From JAAYDI01 sp052034005 (GTDB lineage: Bacteria > Planctomycetota > Planctomycetia > Pirellulales > Pirellulaceae): a stretch of DNA of 64,000 bases. Location: positions 62,001-126,000 of the forward strand of contig JBPOJB010000043.1 of the NCBI GenBank assembly GCA_052034005.1, given 5' to 3'. Position numbers and translations under genes: made by a program. Positions 7,507-16,025 of the stretch are shown here, in pieces. Position 1 is the first letter of the stretch, and every line of letters begins with the position of its first letter. The notes beneath the pieces were generated by a model that was not told the origin of the DNA, made no database searches, and saw only the letters and a program-made list of their open reading frames with translations.

Positions 7507-8878
7507 CGGACGCCGTCGCGGGGGACTGCCCGACGTGAACGAGCATGTGCGAGCACGGGACGATCAACATTACCATCAGGCGATCGCTTCGGTGGAGAAG
7601 ACGCTGGACAAGCTGCGTCAATGCGCGCCCGAGGAGAAGCAGAAGCTGCAAGGCGAGTTTCATCAACTGCAGGAGATGCTGCGGAAGCTGACCGCCGGCC
7701 GGATCGAAATCGCCGTCTTCGGCGAGATCAGCACGGGCAAGTCCGCGCTCATCAACGCGCTGGTCGGGCAGGCTGTGGCGCAGGTGGACGTGCGGGGCGG
7801 CTGGACGAAGGAGGTGTGGCACGTCGCCTGGGAAGGGTCGGGGTACTGCGTGCCCGGCCTGGCCGATTCCCAGGTGGTGCTGGTCGACACACCCGGCTTG
7901 AACGAGGTGGGTGGTCAGGCCCGGGCGCTGATGGCGAGCCAGGCGGCGCAACAAGCCGACTTGATCCTGGTCGTCACGGATTCGGACCTCAACGAGACCG
8001 AATACACGGCGCTGGCCGCGCTGGCCCAGGTGCACAAGCCGATCATCCTGGTGCTGAACAAGATCGATCTGTACTCGCGCGAGCAGCGGGACCGGCTCCT
8101 GCACGTGCTCTCCGGCGAGCGTGTGGCTGATCTCGTGCCGGCACAGAATGTCATCCCCGCGGCGGCCGACCCGCGCGAGGTGGAGTACGTGGTCGAAGGG
8201 CCGGACGGCGCGCAGCGGCGCGAATGGCGCAAGCCGGCACCTGACGTCGAGCAGCTCAAGGTGCGGATCCTGGAAGTGCTGGCCGCCGAAGGCAAGGAGC
8301 TGCTCACGCTCAACGCCGCCATGTACGCGGCGGACAAGAGCGACCGGATTGCCGCCGTGCGCGTGGCGTTGCGCGATCGCCGTGCGCGGCAGGTCATTGC
8401 CAGCTATGCGGGCCTGAAGGCCGTGGCGGTGGCGTTCAATCCCCTGGCAGTGGCCGACGTGCTGGGCGGCACGGCCGTGGATCTGGCGATGGTCGTCACG
8501 CTGGCCCACGTCTACGGGCTGGAGCTCTCCACGATGCACGCGCGCCGGCTGATCGCCTCGATCGCCAAGGCGGCCGGTTGGGTCATGCTCGGGGAAGTGA
8601 CCACCCACATCCTGTCGTCGTCGTTCAAAGGGCTGACGTTCGGCTACGGCACCGTGCTGACCGCCGTGCCGCAGGGCGCGGCGGCGGGGTACGGATCGTT
8701 CGTGGTCGGCCAGGCGGCGAAGTACTACTTCGAACATGGCGCGTCGTGGGGCGAGGAAGCCCCCAAGGTGGTCGTGCGGCGGATCCTGCAGGAGATCGAC
8801 AAGTCGTCGGTCCTCGACCAGCTCAAGGCCGAGATCCGCGCCCAGTTGCATCTGAACCCGCACGCAAGGAAGCCGTGA
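7496..8878 (+). CDS. Second GTPase, paralogue of the upstream gene, without N-terminal membrane anchor
   Basis: A 460-residue GTPase with G1 'FGEISTGKSA' at about 75-84, G3 'DTPGLNE' and G4 'NKID'. It shares its plan with the preceding protein (helical lead, GTPase domain, hydrophobic DUF697-like C-terminal region) but has no N-terminal transmembrane pair. The GTG at 7496 overlaps the end of the upstream gene; a GTG at 7535 preceded by GGGGGA is an equally good start and would remove 13 residues. Two adjacent, overlapping, differently anchored GTPases suggest a heteromeric pair, as in tandem bacterial dynamin-like proteins. That is inference from arrangement. The gene converges with the coiled-coil protein at 9002. 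Confidence 0.8.
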   Translation: MTSDGRRRGGLPDVNEHVRARDDQHYHQAIASVEKTLDKLRQCAPEEKQKLQGEFHQLQEMLRKLTAGRIEIAVFGEISTGKSALINALVGQAVAQVDVRGGWTKEVWHVAWEGSGYCVPGLADSQVVLVDTPGLNEVGGQARALMASQAAQQADLILVVTDSDLNETEYTALAALAQVHKPIILVLNKIDLYSREQRDRLLHVLSGERVADLVPAQNVIPAAADPREVEYVVEGPDGAQRREWRKPAPDVEQLKVRILEVLAAEGKELLTLNAAMYAADKSDRIAAVRVALRDRRARQVIASYAGLKAVAVAFNPLAVADVLGGTAVDLAMVVTLAHVYGLELSTMHARRLIASIAKAAGWVMLGEVTTHILSSSFKGLTFGYGTVLTAVPQGAAAGYGSFVVGQAAKYYFEHGASWGEEAPKVVVRRILQEIDKSSVLDQLKAEIRAQLHLNPHARKP

Positions 8879-9001
8879 GGAAGCGCGCCTCCGCAGCACA
8901 GCGGGCGCGGGGCCAGCGCGCGGCAGGACCCGCGCCGGAGTGCGCAGCCACCGCCCGGGCACATCCCTGCGCCCGCGGTGGAAGCGCGTCAACCGGCGCG
9001 C

Positions 9002-9424
9002 CTAGCCGCCGTTGGACGCCGCCTCGTCCGGCGCGTCGCTCGCGCGGCGCACCTTCCGCTCGCTCTTCAGGCGGGCGATCTTGGCGCGTTGCTCGTCCGT
9101 CAGCACCTGGTCGATCTCCGCGTCGCGTTTGGCGACCAGCGCGTCCAGCTGTTCCTGGAGCTTGGTGATCTGCTCCGTGAACCGGGCCTGAATCTCGTAA
9201 ATCTGCTCGCGCTGCTCGTCCGTGACGACCTTGCCGTAGTAGGCCGGCAGCCGGCCGCGAGATTTCTTGGCCGGCGCTTCCCGCGCCGCCGCGGCGGCCG
9301 GCGGCGATGGTCCCGCCCCCGCAGGTGACGCCTCCTGGGCCGCGGCAGGCAAGGCCCACCACGCCGTCAATACGAGCGCGCCCAACACACGGACACCCCT
9401 CCTACGCCATGACTCGTGTTTCAT
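9002..9424 (-). CDS. Exported coiled-coil protein (Spy/CpxP-like in layout)
   Basis: A 140-residue protein. Residues 1-30 are a signal peptide (basic start, hydrophobic core 'VLGALVLTAWWALPAAAQ'). An alanine/proline-rich linker follows, then two helical blocks, each starting with 'TDEQR': 'VVTDEQREQIYEIQARF' and 'QVLTDEQRAKIARLKSE'. This repeated 'LT.EQ..KI' pattern is typical of small periplasmic helical proteins in planctomycetes and is like the LTxxQ repeat of Spy/CpxP chaperones. An AGGAGA site precedes the ATG at 9424. It is divergent from the 9748 gene. A chaperone or metal-sensing role is possible but unproven. Confidence 0.7.
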   Translation of the reverse strand: MKHESWRRRGVRVLGALVLTAWWALPAAAQEASPAGAGPSPPAAAAAREAPAKKSRGRLPAYYGKVVTDEQREQIYEIQARFTEQITKLQEQLDALVAKRDAEIDQVLTDEQRAKIARLKSERKVRRASDAPDEAASNGG

Positions 9425-9747
9425 CGTTCGTCTCCTTTCTGTTGGCGGAAAAGAAACAGAGTCGTACTACGAGTCCCATTCTCCAGGCAGACCGCGGATG
9501 GCGCGAAGTCGAAACGGGCCGTGCCGCGAGGGAATCGCCGGGAAAAACGCCCGGCAAGCCCGGCTCGGTGACAGACACATGGCACTTGGAGCGCAAGACG
9601 GCCCGGCGCACCGCCCTGGATGGGACCGGCCGAATCTGCGATGATGGGCTCAACGGCATGGATTCCAGCCGGTCCAGCCACGAGCGGCGGCGTGGGGCAA
9701 TCAAGGTCGATCGCCCATGCCGCGCACAGAAGACAAGGCGACTCACC
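9425..9747. other. Divergent intergenic region with one hairpin
   Basis: 323 bases between two divergent exported-protein genes. The clearest structure is a six-base-pair stem, GCCGGG (9537-9542) with CCCGGC (9550-9555), around an A-rich loop. No clean -35/-10 pair was seen. Confidence 0.4.
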
Positions 9748-10941
9748 ATGAAACAGGCGATCATTCTCCTCACCGCCGCGCTGCTGGTTCCCCTGGACGC
9801 ACTCCACGCACAGCCGCCCGCCCCGGCGCGGCCCGTCAAGAAGCTGATCCAATACGGATGGGGCGTGCCCTATCCCGATCAGGTGCGGAGCGGGATTCGA
9901 GCGATGGAGCAGAAGCCGTTCGATGGGATCATCTTCCGGCTGCGCGACTGGGATCATGCGTTCGATCCACGGCCGTGGGATGAGGCGCAGCTCCAGCCGC
10001 AACTGGACGACCTCGCCGCGATCGAGTGGGGAACGTTCACGGACAATTTCCTCTGCCTGTACGCGGCCAATCACTGGCAGATGGACTGGTTCAACGACCA
10101 GCAGTGGGCGTGCATCACGGCCAACCTGCGGTTGAGCGCGAAAGCGGCCAGGATCGGCCGCTGCGTCGGGCTGGTGTTCGACCCCGAACCATACGGCGAC
10201 AACCCCTGGGCGTATTCCAGTGAGAACCAGGATCGCAGTTTTGCCGCGGTCGAAGCCCAGGTCCAGCAACGCGGTGCGCAGTTCATGGCGGCCCTGCAGG
10301 CGGAGTTGCCCAACGTGCGGCTCCTGACGTTTTTCCATCAAAGCCTGTTCGGCCACCTGCTGGACAACCCGGATCCGCAGGACCGCCAGCAGCGCCTGTC
10401 GCAGGATCAATGGGCCCTGCTGTCCGCGTTCTGGAATGGAGTGCTCGAAGCGGCGAACCCCGAGGCGCGGATCATCGACGGCAATGAACTGGCGTATTAC
10501 ATGACCAACCGCGAACAGTTCTTCCGCAGCTACCACACGATCCGCCAGCGCTCGCTCAGCCTCGTCCCGGAAGGGCTGCGAACCAAGCATGCCGTCAATG
10601 TGCAGGCCGGCAACGCGGTGTACATGGACCAGGTGCTGGACTTGCGCCAGCCGCCCGAACAATTCGTCAGCCACTACCTGACGCCCGCCCAGCGGCTGCG
10701 CTTCTTCGAACACAACGTCTACTACGCCCTGACCACCAGCGATGAATACGTCTGGTGCTACAGCGAACGGCTCAACTGGTGGGAAGATCAGGTCCCGGAC
10801 GGCGCGGAAGCGGCCATCCGGGCGGCGCGCGAGGCGATCGTGCAAGGGCGAACTGACTATGGAGACCGGCTCAGTACGGAACTCGCCGAGTTCCTCGCGG
10901 TCGGCCGACAGCAGATGTCGGAACGCGCGAAGGACCAATGA
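9748..10941 (+). CDS. Exported protein of unknown function, possibly a TIM-barrel hydrolase
   Basis: A 397-residue protein with a signal peptide at 1-22 ending 'ALHAQ'. The mature part begins 'KKLIQYGWGVPYPDQVR' and alternates strand and helix, with acidic strand ends ('DGIIFRLRDWDHAF', 'GLVFDPEPYGDNPW', 'RIIDGNELAYYM') as expected of a barrel-type glycoside hydrolase. I do not recognise a named family. The start ATG at 9748 is fixed by the signal peptide. It ends six bases before the convergent thiF gene. Similar proteins occur in planctomycetes as hypothetical proteins; a hydrolase role is inference. Confidence 0.6.
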   Translation: MKQAIILLTAALLVPLDALHAQPPAPARPVKKLIQYGWGVPYPDQVRSGIRAMEQKPFDGIIFRLRDWDHAFDPRPWDEAQLQPQLDDLAAIEWGTFTDNFLCLYAANHWQMDWFNDQQWACITANLRLSAKAARIGRCVGLVFDPEPYGDNPWAYSSENQDRSFAAVEAQVQQRGAQFMAALQAELPNVRLLTFFHQSLFGHLLDNPDPQDRQQRLSQDQWALLSAFWNGVLEAANPEARIIDGNELAYYMTNREQFFRSYHTIRQRSLSLVPEGLRTKHAVNVQAGNAVYMDQVLDLRQPPEQFVSHYLTPAQRLRFFEHNVYYALTTSDEYVWCYSERLNWWEDQVPDGAEAAIRAAREAIVQGRTDYGDRLSTELAEFLAVGRQQMSERAKDQ

Positions 10942-10947
10942 GCCCGA

Positions 10948-11985
10948 TTACGCGCCGATGTACTTGGCGACCAGGCTGCGGGCTTCGCCCGGGCTGGTCG
11001 TGCCCATGACGAGGACCCGGCCGTCGGGAAACACCACCAGGCGGTGCGGTTCGATTTCGAACTCGAGGACTAAGCCGTTCATGGTGGTCCGGCCCAGGGG
11101 ACCCAAGCGCCGCGCCAACCGCTCGAGGTCGGGCTTGGCCGCCCGTTCCGGGGTGACCTGCACGGCGTGGCGGCCGCAGAGGACGGTCGAGGACGAGCCT
11201 CGTTTGCCGGCCAGGAACTCGAACTGCCGCTTGACGCAGCAATCGCAGTCGGGATTTTGCGTCGGGGTGATCGACGTGCGAGTGCCGCGCCAGATGTCGA
11301 AGGCGTGCAGCTGGAATTGGGCCGCGGGGTCGGCCACCAGGATCTTCAGGGCTTCGGTGACTTCCAACGCCGCGACCCACATCACGGCGGTGTTCAAGAC
11401 GCCCGCCGTCTCACAGGTCGGCATGATGCTGGCGTCCGGGGGTTCGTGGAACAGGCAGCGCAGGCACGGTCCTCGGCCGGGCCGGACGGCCAGCACGGTC
11501 CCGTCGCTGCCCAGCACGCCGCCGTAGACCCACGGTTTGCCCAGCTTGACGCAGCAGTCGTTCAGCAGGTAGCGAGTCTCGAAGTTGTCGGTCCCGTCGA
11601 GCACCAGGTCGGCTTGCTGGACCAGCTCTTCGACGTTGGCGGGCGTGACGTCGGTTGTCACCGGGTCGATGATGATCTCCGAATTGATCGCGCGGAGGCG
11701 CCGGGCAGCCGCCTCGGCTTTGGGCAAACGGTCGCGCACGTCCTGCTCGGTGAACAAGAGCTGCCGCGGGAGGTTGTGCAGCTCGAGAATGTCACGGTCG
11801 ACGACGATCAGTCGGCCGACGCCCGCCCGCGCGGTCAGCTCGGCCTGGACGCTGCCCAGCGCCCCGCAGCCGACGATCAACAGCGTGCTGTCGGCCAGCC
11901 GCTGCTGGCCTTCGGCGCGGATCATCGGCAGCACGGCTTGCCGCGCGTAACGTCCGCCGAAGACCGGCGGTTCAGTCGGTGTCAT
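10948..11985 (-). CDS. thiF: ThiF-family adenylyltransferase (ThiS/sulfur-carrier activating)
   Basis: A 345-residue E1-like enzyme. The nucleotide-binding glycine loop is 'VGCGALGS' (38-45), followed by the acidic end of strand 2 'VVDRDILELHNLPRQ' with the conserved arginine. Zinc-binding pairs are C174/C177 ('CLRC') and C247/C250 ('CDCC'). C191 in 'PTCETAGVLN' matches the conserved active-site region. Enzymes of this family adenylate the C-terminal glycine of ThiS or MoaD so that sulfur can be added. It is the last gene of the thiS-thiG-thiH-desulfurase run, 81 bases after the desulfurase, so ThiS is the expected substrate. About 70 residues after the E1 core form an extra C-terminal domain; ThiF from E. 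coli is shorter. Confidence 0.85.
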   Translation of the reverse strand: MTPTEPPVFGGRYARQAVLPMIRAEGQQRLADSTLLIVGCGALGSVQAELTARAGVGRLIVVDRDILELHNLPRQLLFTEQDVRDRLPKAEAAARRLRAINSEIIIDPVTTDVTPANVEELVQQADLVLDGTDNFETRYLLNDCCVKLGKPWVYGGVLGSDGTVLAVRPGRGPCLRCLFHEPPDASIMPTCETAGVLNTAVMWVAALEVTEALKILVADPAAQFQLHAFDIWRGTRTSITPTQNPDCDCCVKRQFEFLAGKRGSSSTVLCGRHAVQVTPERAAKPDLERLARRLGPLGRTTMNGLVLEFEIEPHRLVVFPDGRVLVMGTTSPGEARSLVAKYIGA

Positions 11986-12066
11986 CGATCCGCCCTCTCC
12001 ACAGTACTCGGCCGTCAGCGCTCCCGGCGGTCCCGGTGGCCTGCGAGCCCGGTCCTGGCGCCATCG

Positions 12067-13200
12067 TCACCTCCTCCGGATCATCTCCACGGCCCGGCAC
12101 ACGGCCTCGACCGCCTGCCGCAGTTGTTGTTCGTCGTTGGACCGTCCCAGCGAGATGCGGATCGACGCGCGCGCTTCTTCCGCCGACCGCCCCATGGCTG
12201 TGAGCACGTAGGAGGGCGCGCGATCGGCGGATGAGCAGGCCGAGCCCGTGGATGCGGCCACGCCCAGCAAGTCCAGGTTGATGACCAGCAGCTCGCCGTC
12301 GAGCCCCGGAAACGAGATGTTCGATGTGTTGGGCAGTCGCGGAGCCGAGCGCGCGTTGATCACCGCGTCCGGGATGCGCGCCGCGACCTGGTCCTCGAAC
12401 GACACGCGTAACGCGGCGAGCCGGGCGGCGTCTTCGTTCAGCCGGGCCGCCGCCAGTTCGCAGGCTTTGCCGAAGCCGGCGATGCCGGCGACATTCTCGG
12501 TGCCCGGACGCCGACCGTGCTCCTGGTGACCGCCGAAGCAGAGCGGCGCCAGCTGCCGGCCGCCGCGGACGTACAGCGCGCCGACGCCCTTGGGGCCGTA
12601 GATCTTGTGGGCCGAGAACGACAGGAAGTCGACGTCGAGCGCCGGCACGTGGACGGCGATCTTACCGACGGCCTGCACCGCATCGCAGTGGACGACCGCT
12701 CCGCGCCGCCTGGCGCGCGACACGATCTCGGCCAGCGGTTGGATCACGCCCACGTCGTTATTGGCCAGCATCACGGAGACGAACCGGACGCCGCCCGCCA
12801 GGGCGTCATCCAGTCCGTCCAGGTCGAGCAGGCCGTCCCGGTCCACGGGCAGGAACCTGACCTTGACGCCTCGGCGCTCCAGCTCGCGGCAGGGGTTCAG
12901 GACCGCTTGATGCTCGATCGCACTGGCCGCCACGGCGGCCGGGTCCGCGGCGTGGTGCCCGACCGCACCGAACACCGCCAGGTTGTTCGCTTCGGTGCCG
13001 CTGCCCGTGAAAACGATCTCGTCGGGCTGCGCGCCGATCAGCCGAGCCACGCGTGCACGGGCCGTGTCCAGAACCCGCCGAGCCTGTTGCCCGGCGGCGT
13101 GCACGCTGGACGGATTGCCGAAGATGTCCAGGCACGCGACGATCTCGGCCCGCACTTCCGGATCGATCGGCGTCGTGGCGTTGTGGTCCAGGTAGATCAT
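12067..13200 (-). CDS. Cysteine desulfurase (NifS/IscS-like)
   Basis: A 377-residue PLP enzyme that takes sulfur from cysteine and leaves a persulfide. It starts with the typical 'MIYLDHNATTP', has the PLP-binding lysine K199 in 'SFSAHKIYGPKG', and the catalytic cysteine C322 in 'STGSACSS'. It starts nine bases after the thiH stop and lies in the thiamine operon, so its likely job is to supply sulfur for ThiS thiocarboxylate, although it could also feed iron-sulfur clusters. No iscU or nifU is nearby. The SSADRAPSYVL tail after the cysteine is as in group I desulfurases. Function at family level is secure; physiological specificity is inferred from position. Confidence 0.9.
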   Translation of the reverse strand: MIYLDHNATTPIDPEVRAEIVACLDIFGNPSSVHAAGQQARRVLDTARARVARLIGAQPDEIVFTGSGTEANNLAVFGAVGHHAADPAAVAASAIEHQAVLNPCRELERRGVKVRFLPVDRDGLLDLDGLDDALAGGVRFVSVMLANNDVGVIQPLAEIVSRARRRGAVVHCDAVQAVGKIAVHVPALDVDFLSFSAHKIYGPKGVGALYVRGGRQLAPLCFGGHQEHGRRPGTENVAGIAGFGKACELAAARLNEDAARLAALRVSFEDQVAARIPDAVINARSAPRLPNTSNISFPGLDGELLVINLDLLGVAASTGSACSSADRAPSYVLTAMGRSAEEARASIRISLGRSNDEQQLRQAVEAVCRAVEMIRRR

Positions 13201-13209
13201 GGCGCGATT

Positions 13210-14382
13210 TCACATGCCAACCCAGGCCCGATCCCAGTCTTTCCACACGGGATCGAGCCCCTGGCGCTTCAGCATCTCGGCGATGGCGGATGGGCTGCGC
13301 GTGTCATCCACCTGGAACTGCTCGGAACCGGTCTCCAGCCTGGAATAGCCGCCCGGGCTGGTCCGGCTGCCCGCGCTCATCCTGGTGATGCCGAGGTGGA
13401 CGAGCCGGTCTCTCAGGTCGGCGCGCTCCCGCGTGGAGAGGACCAGTCCGGCATCGGCGAAGCACAGGCGCAGCGCCAGCATCATCTGGACGAGGTCCCG
13501 GTCCGTCACCAGGTGGGGGAACGCTTCGCGAGGCACGCCGCACGCGGGGCGCAGGCGCGGGAACGAGAACGAAATCCGCGACTGCCAGTACCGGCGGAAA
13601 AGATAGAACGCATGCTCGCCCAGGGCAAGCGTCTCGACGCGCCAGTCCGCCAGTCCCAGCAGGACTCCCAGCCCGATCTCCCGCATTCCCGCGCCGGCGA
13701 AATCGTCGGGCCCGCGCAGCCGCCTGTCATAGTCCGCCTTTGGGCCCGCCAGGTGATAGTGGGCATACGTGCCGCGGTCGTACGTCTCCTGGTACAGCGT
13801 GATCCCCTCGATGCCCGCCTCGAAGAGCCTGCGGTATTCGGAGGCTGTCAACTGATAGATCTCGGCGCCGACGAAACTGAACTTGTCCGGCAGCCTCCTG
13901 GCCAACTCCGCCAGATAGGACACCGAGACAAAGGCCCGGTCCTCGCCGGTGACCAGGAGCAGGTCGCGGAACCCTTCGGCGGCGAGCAGTTCCGCCTCCG
14001 CCACCGCCTCGTCGATACTCAGGCGGATCCGCGCGAAATGGTTGTCCCGGTTGAAACCGCAGTACTGGCAGCGGTTCACGCAGTAACTCGACAGGTACAG
14101 CGGTGCATAGAGCCGGACGGTGCGCCCGAAACGCTGCACCGTCAACTGCTGAGCGCGCTCGGCCATCGGCTCGAGGTAGGCTTCAGCCGCCGGCGAGACC
14201 AGCGCCAACAGCTTCGTCAGGTGATAGGAACCCGGCGGCGACTGCAGCGCGGTCTCGACGTCCCGCGCTGTGACCCGCTCCAGACGCTGCCGCCAGATGT
14301 CCCCGGACCCATCGAGTTGGAGCTTCGCCAGGAGCGTTGTCGGAGCGTCGTTGCGAGAAGTCGGCGGCGATGACACGCTCAT
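13210..14382 (-). CDS. thiH: 2-iminoacetate synthase ThiH
   Basis: A 390-residue radical SAM enzyme that cleaves tyrosine to dehydroglycine (2-iminoacetate) for the thiazole ring. The cluster motif is C101-x3-C105-x2-C108 in 'YCVNRCQYCGFN'. The C-terminal part 'ITRMSAGSRTSPGGY' is typical of ThiH. The ATG at 14382 overlaps the thiG stop by four bases (ATGA), so I prefer it over the 553-residue frame, which runs upstream through thiG. Choosing the tyrosine-dependent ThiH rather than glycine oxidase ThiO suggests an anaerobic-compatible thiazole route. Next gene is a cysteine desulfurase nine bases downstream. Confidence 0.93.
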   Translation of the reverse strand: MSVSSPPTSRNDAPTTLLAKLQLDGSGDIWRQRLERVTARDVETALQSPPGSYHLTKLLALVSPAAEAYLEPMAERAQQLTVQRFGRTVRLYAPLYLSSYCVNRCQYCGFNRDNHFARIRLSIDEAVAEAELLAAEGFRDLLLVTGEDRAFVSVSYLAELARRLPDKFSFVGAEIYQLTASEYRRLFEAGIEGITLYQETYDRGTYAHYHLAGPKADYDRRLRGPDDFAGAGMREIGLGVLLGLADWRVETLALGEHAFYLFRRYWQSRISFSFPRLRPACGVPREAFPHLVTDRDLVQMMLALRLCFADAGLVLSTRERADLRDRLVHLGITRMSAGSRTSPGGYSRLETGSEQFQVDDTRSPSAIAEMLKRQGLDPVWKDWDRAWVGM

Positions 14383-15152
14383 TCTGACCTCAGGAAGCCC
14401 GTGAGCGGGCTCGATGCTTGCGCCTTGAGTGTCGGCGCGCGGGGGCCGGCCAGAAAAGCCCTTCGGCCGGCCTCGACCGCGAGCTTGAACGCCACGGCCA
14501 TTTCCACCGGATCGTTCACCGTCGCGATGGCCGTGTTGATCAACACCGCGTCCGCGCCCAACTCCATCGCCTGTGCGGCGTGCGACGGCAAGCCGAGCCC
14601 GGCATCCACGACCACCGGAACAAGGCTCTGTGCGATGATGATCTCCAACGCGGCGCGTGTCTTGAGCCCCTGGTTGGAGCCGATCGGGCTGCCCAGCGGC
14701 ATGACCGTGGCCGTGCCGACGTCCTGGAGCCGCCGGGCCAGCACCGGGTCCGCGTTGATGTAAGGCAGAACGACGAAGCCCTCCTTGACAAGCACCTCCG
14801 CCGCCTTGAGCGTCTCGATCGGGTCGGGCAACAGGTAGTACGGATCGGACGTGACCTCCAGCTTCACCCATTCGATCCCCGTCGCCACACGGGCCAGCCG
14901 GGACAGGCGCACGGCCTCCTCGGCATTCCGCGCGCCGGACGTGTTCGGAAGCAGCAGGTACCGGCTGCGATCGATCTCCTTCAGGGTATCGTCGTGCGGG
15001 CTGCCGATGTCCACGCGGCGCAGCGCAACGGTCACAATCTGCGCCCCCGACGCGTCCAATGCCTGGGCCATGACCTGGGGCGATGCGAACTTCCCCGTGC
15101 CCAGCAGCAGCCGGGAATCGAACTGCCTGCCCGCAATCACCAGTTCGTCCAC
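14379..15152 (-). CDS. thiG: Thiazole synthase ThiG
   Basis: A 257-residue TIM-barrel enzyme that joins deoxyxylulose phosphate, ThiS-carried sulfur and 2-iminoacetate to form the thiazole. Hallmarks are 'RLLLGTGKF' near the start, the Schiff-base lysine K97 in 'GIEWVKLEV', 'VMPLGSPIGSN' for phosphate binding and 'VVDAGLGLPSHAAQAMELG'. The length is normal. It starts four bases after the thiS stop and its own stop overlaps thiH, so the three are translationally coupled. Confidence 0.95.
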   Translation of the reverse strand: MDELVIAGRQFDSRLLLGTGKFASPQVMAQALDASGAQIVTVALRRVDIGSPHDDTLKEIDRSRYLLLPNTSGARNAEEAVRLSRLARVATGIEWVKLEVTSDPYYLLPDPIETLKAAEVLVKEGFVVLPYINADPVLARRLQDVGTATVMPLGSPIGSNQGLKTRAALEIIIAQSLVPVVVDAGLGLPSHAAQAMELGADAVLINTAIATVNDPVEMAVAFKLAVEAGRRAFLAGPRAPTLKAQASSPLTGFLRSE

Positions 15153-15156
15153 GGCC

Positions 15157-15369
15157 TCAGCCTCCGCCCACGAGCCTGATCAATTCGATGGACTGCCCAT
15201 CGCTGAGCGGCGTGGCGGCAAACTGGTCGACCGACACGATCCGGCCGTCAACTTCCGCAACCACCGTCGCCGGGGCGACACCCAACTTGTCCAGCAGTGC
15301 GGCCAGCGTGGAGGGCGTCTCATCGGGTGCGAACTGCCGCCGTTGACCGTTAATCTGAAACGATTTCAT
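15157..15369 (-). CDS. thiS: Sulfur carrier protein ThiS
   Basis: A 70-residue ubiquitin-fold protein ending in glycines ('RLVGGG'). The end glycine is adenylated by ThiF and then becomes a thiocarboxylate. The start at 15369 ('MKSFQINGQ') is preferred to a longer frame from 15420, because the longer one would run through the attenuator hairpin. It is first in the thi operon and sits directly after a TPP riboswitch and terminator. Confidence 0.9.
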   Translation of the reverse strand: MKSFQINGQRRQFAPDETPSTLAALLDKLGVAPATVVAEVDGRIVSVDQFAATPLSDGQSIELIRLVGGG

Positions 15370-15387
15370 ATCCGCAGACTCGGAACA

Positions 15388-15416
15388 TAAAAAGCACTCC
15401 CGCCTGGAGGAGTGCT
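15388..15416 (-). terminator. Intrinsic terminator of the thi leader (riboswitch expression platform)
   Basis: On the minus strand AGCACTCC (15416-15409) pairs with GGAGTGCT (15400-15393), followed directly by a T-run. The stem of eight base pairs lies between the TPP aptamer and thiS. This is the expected expression platform for premature termination when thiamine pyrophosphate is bound. The anti-terminator partner was not worked out. Confidence 0.8.
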
Positions 15417-15429
15417 CCACGTTCCGTCC

Positions 15430-15530
15430 AGCCTCCCTTCGCAGGTTCTAACCTGATCAGGTTCGTAGGGTCATTACGCGCCAAGTAATTTCTCAGCCGG
15501 CTGAACGGTCGCGTCGCCGGCTCCCCTGGC
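15430..15530 (-). promoter_or_regulatory. TPP riboswitch (THI element)
   Basis: On the minus strand the segment starts with GGGGAGCCGGC, has GGCTGAGAAATTA, then ACCCTACGAACCTGATCAGG, and ends with GCGAAGGGAGG. These are the conserved blocks of the thiamine pyrophosphate aptamer in the right order (P1 strand, CUGAGA, ACCCUU.GAACCUGAUC, final GCGAAGGGA). It sits upstream of thiS, so it should turn down the thiS-G-H operon when thiamine pyrophosphate is plentiful. Identified by eye. Confidence 0.93.
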
Positions 15531-16025
15531 CTGTCATGGACTGCCACCAGATTGTAGACCAGCCCGCCGAACGTGACAACCAGCTGCACAGGCCTCTCGC
15601 TTCACATGCCTGGTCAACCCGGGGTGGTGAAAATCGGGGAAGACTTCGCCTGTCCAGCTTTGGGAAGATTTGTTCCATTGGTGATCGTCTCTGGACGTCG
15701 ATGAGCAAGCCCGTGTGTCCGTACCGGCGGGATAGGGACGCACGAATACGCCTGGGATTAGCGCCGTCCCGTTGGGACTCGGGTCTGGCGCGTGGACGCG
15801 ACCCAGGGCTGCGGCCCGGCTCGCACCGCTCGCCGGGCCTGCGCCCTGGGCTGTGATAGAGCTGTCCCTTCGGGACGGAAGAGACCGACTTTGAGTCGCC
15901 GCTGGGCACGGACAAGTCGTAGAGGGCCAGAGCAGGCGCAAAGCAGGTTAGATGGGGCGCGGAACACCAACGACAGACGTTAACCATCAACCGATAGAAC
16001 ACCGTGATTCTTTCACGTCGCCAGA
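15531..16025. other. Intergenic region rich in hairpins
   Basis: 495 bases between the thi leader and the 16026 gene. No credible gene. It contains a cluster of three perfect inverted repeats at about 15766-15876 described separately. Short minus-strand frames here read as arginine/proline-rich low-complexity protein. Confidence 0.6.
15766..15876. repeat. Three-hairpin intergenic element
   Basis: Three perfect inverted repeats in a row: GTCCC/GGGAC at 15766-15778; a two-part stem at 15802-15850 (CCCAGGGC with GCCCTGGG, then GGCCCGGC with GCCGGGCC, with TGC interrupting on both sides); and GTCCC/GGGAC at 15864-15876. The two small hairpins flank the long one. This looks like a mobile or repeated intergenic palindrome of the kind common in planctomycetes, but only one copy is in this window. 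Confidence 0.55.

Noticed and set aside
13210..14871. 553-residue frame for thiH
   Set aside because: The extra N-terminus runs through thiG in another frame; the ATG at 14382 has the normal ThiH start and overlaps thiG by four bases.
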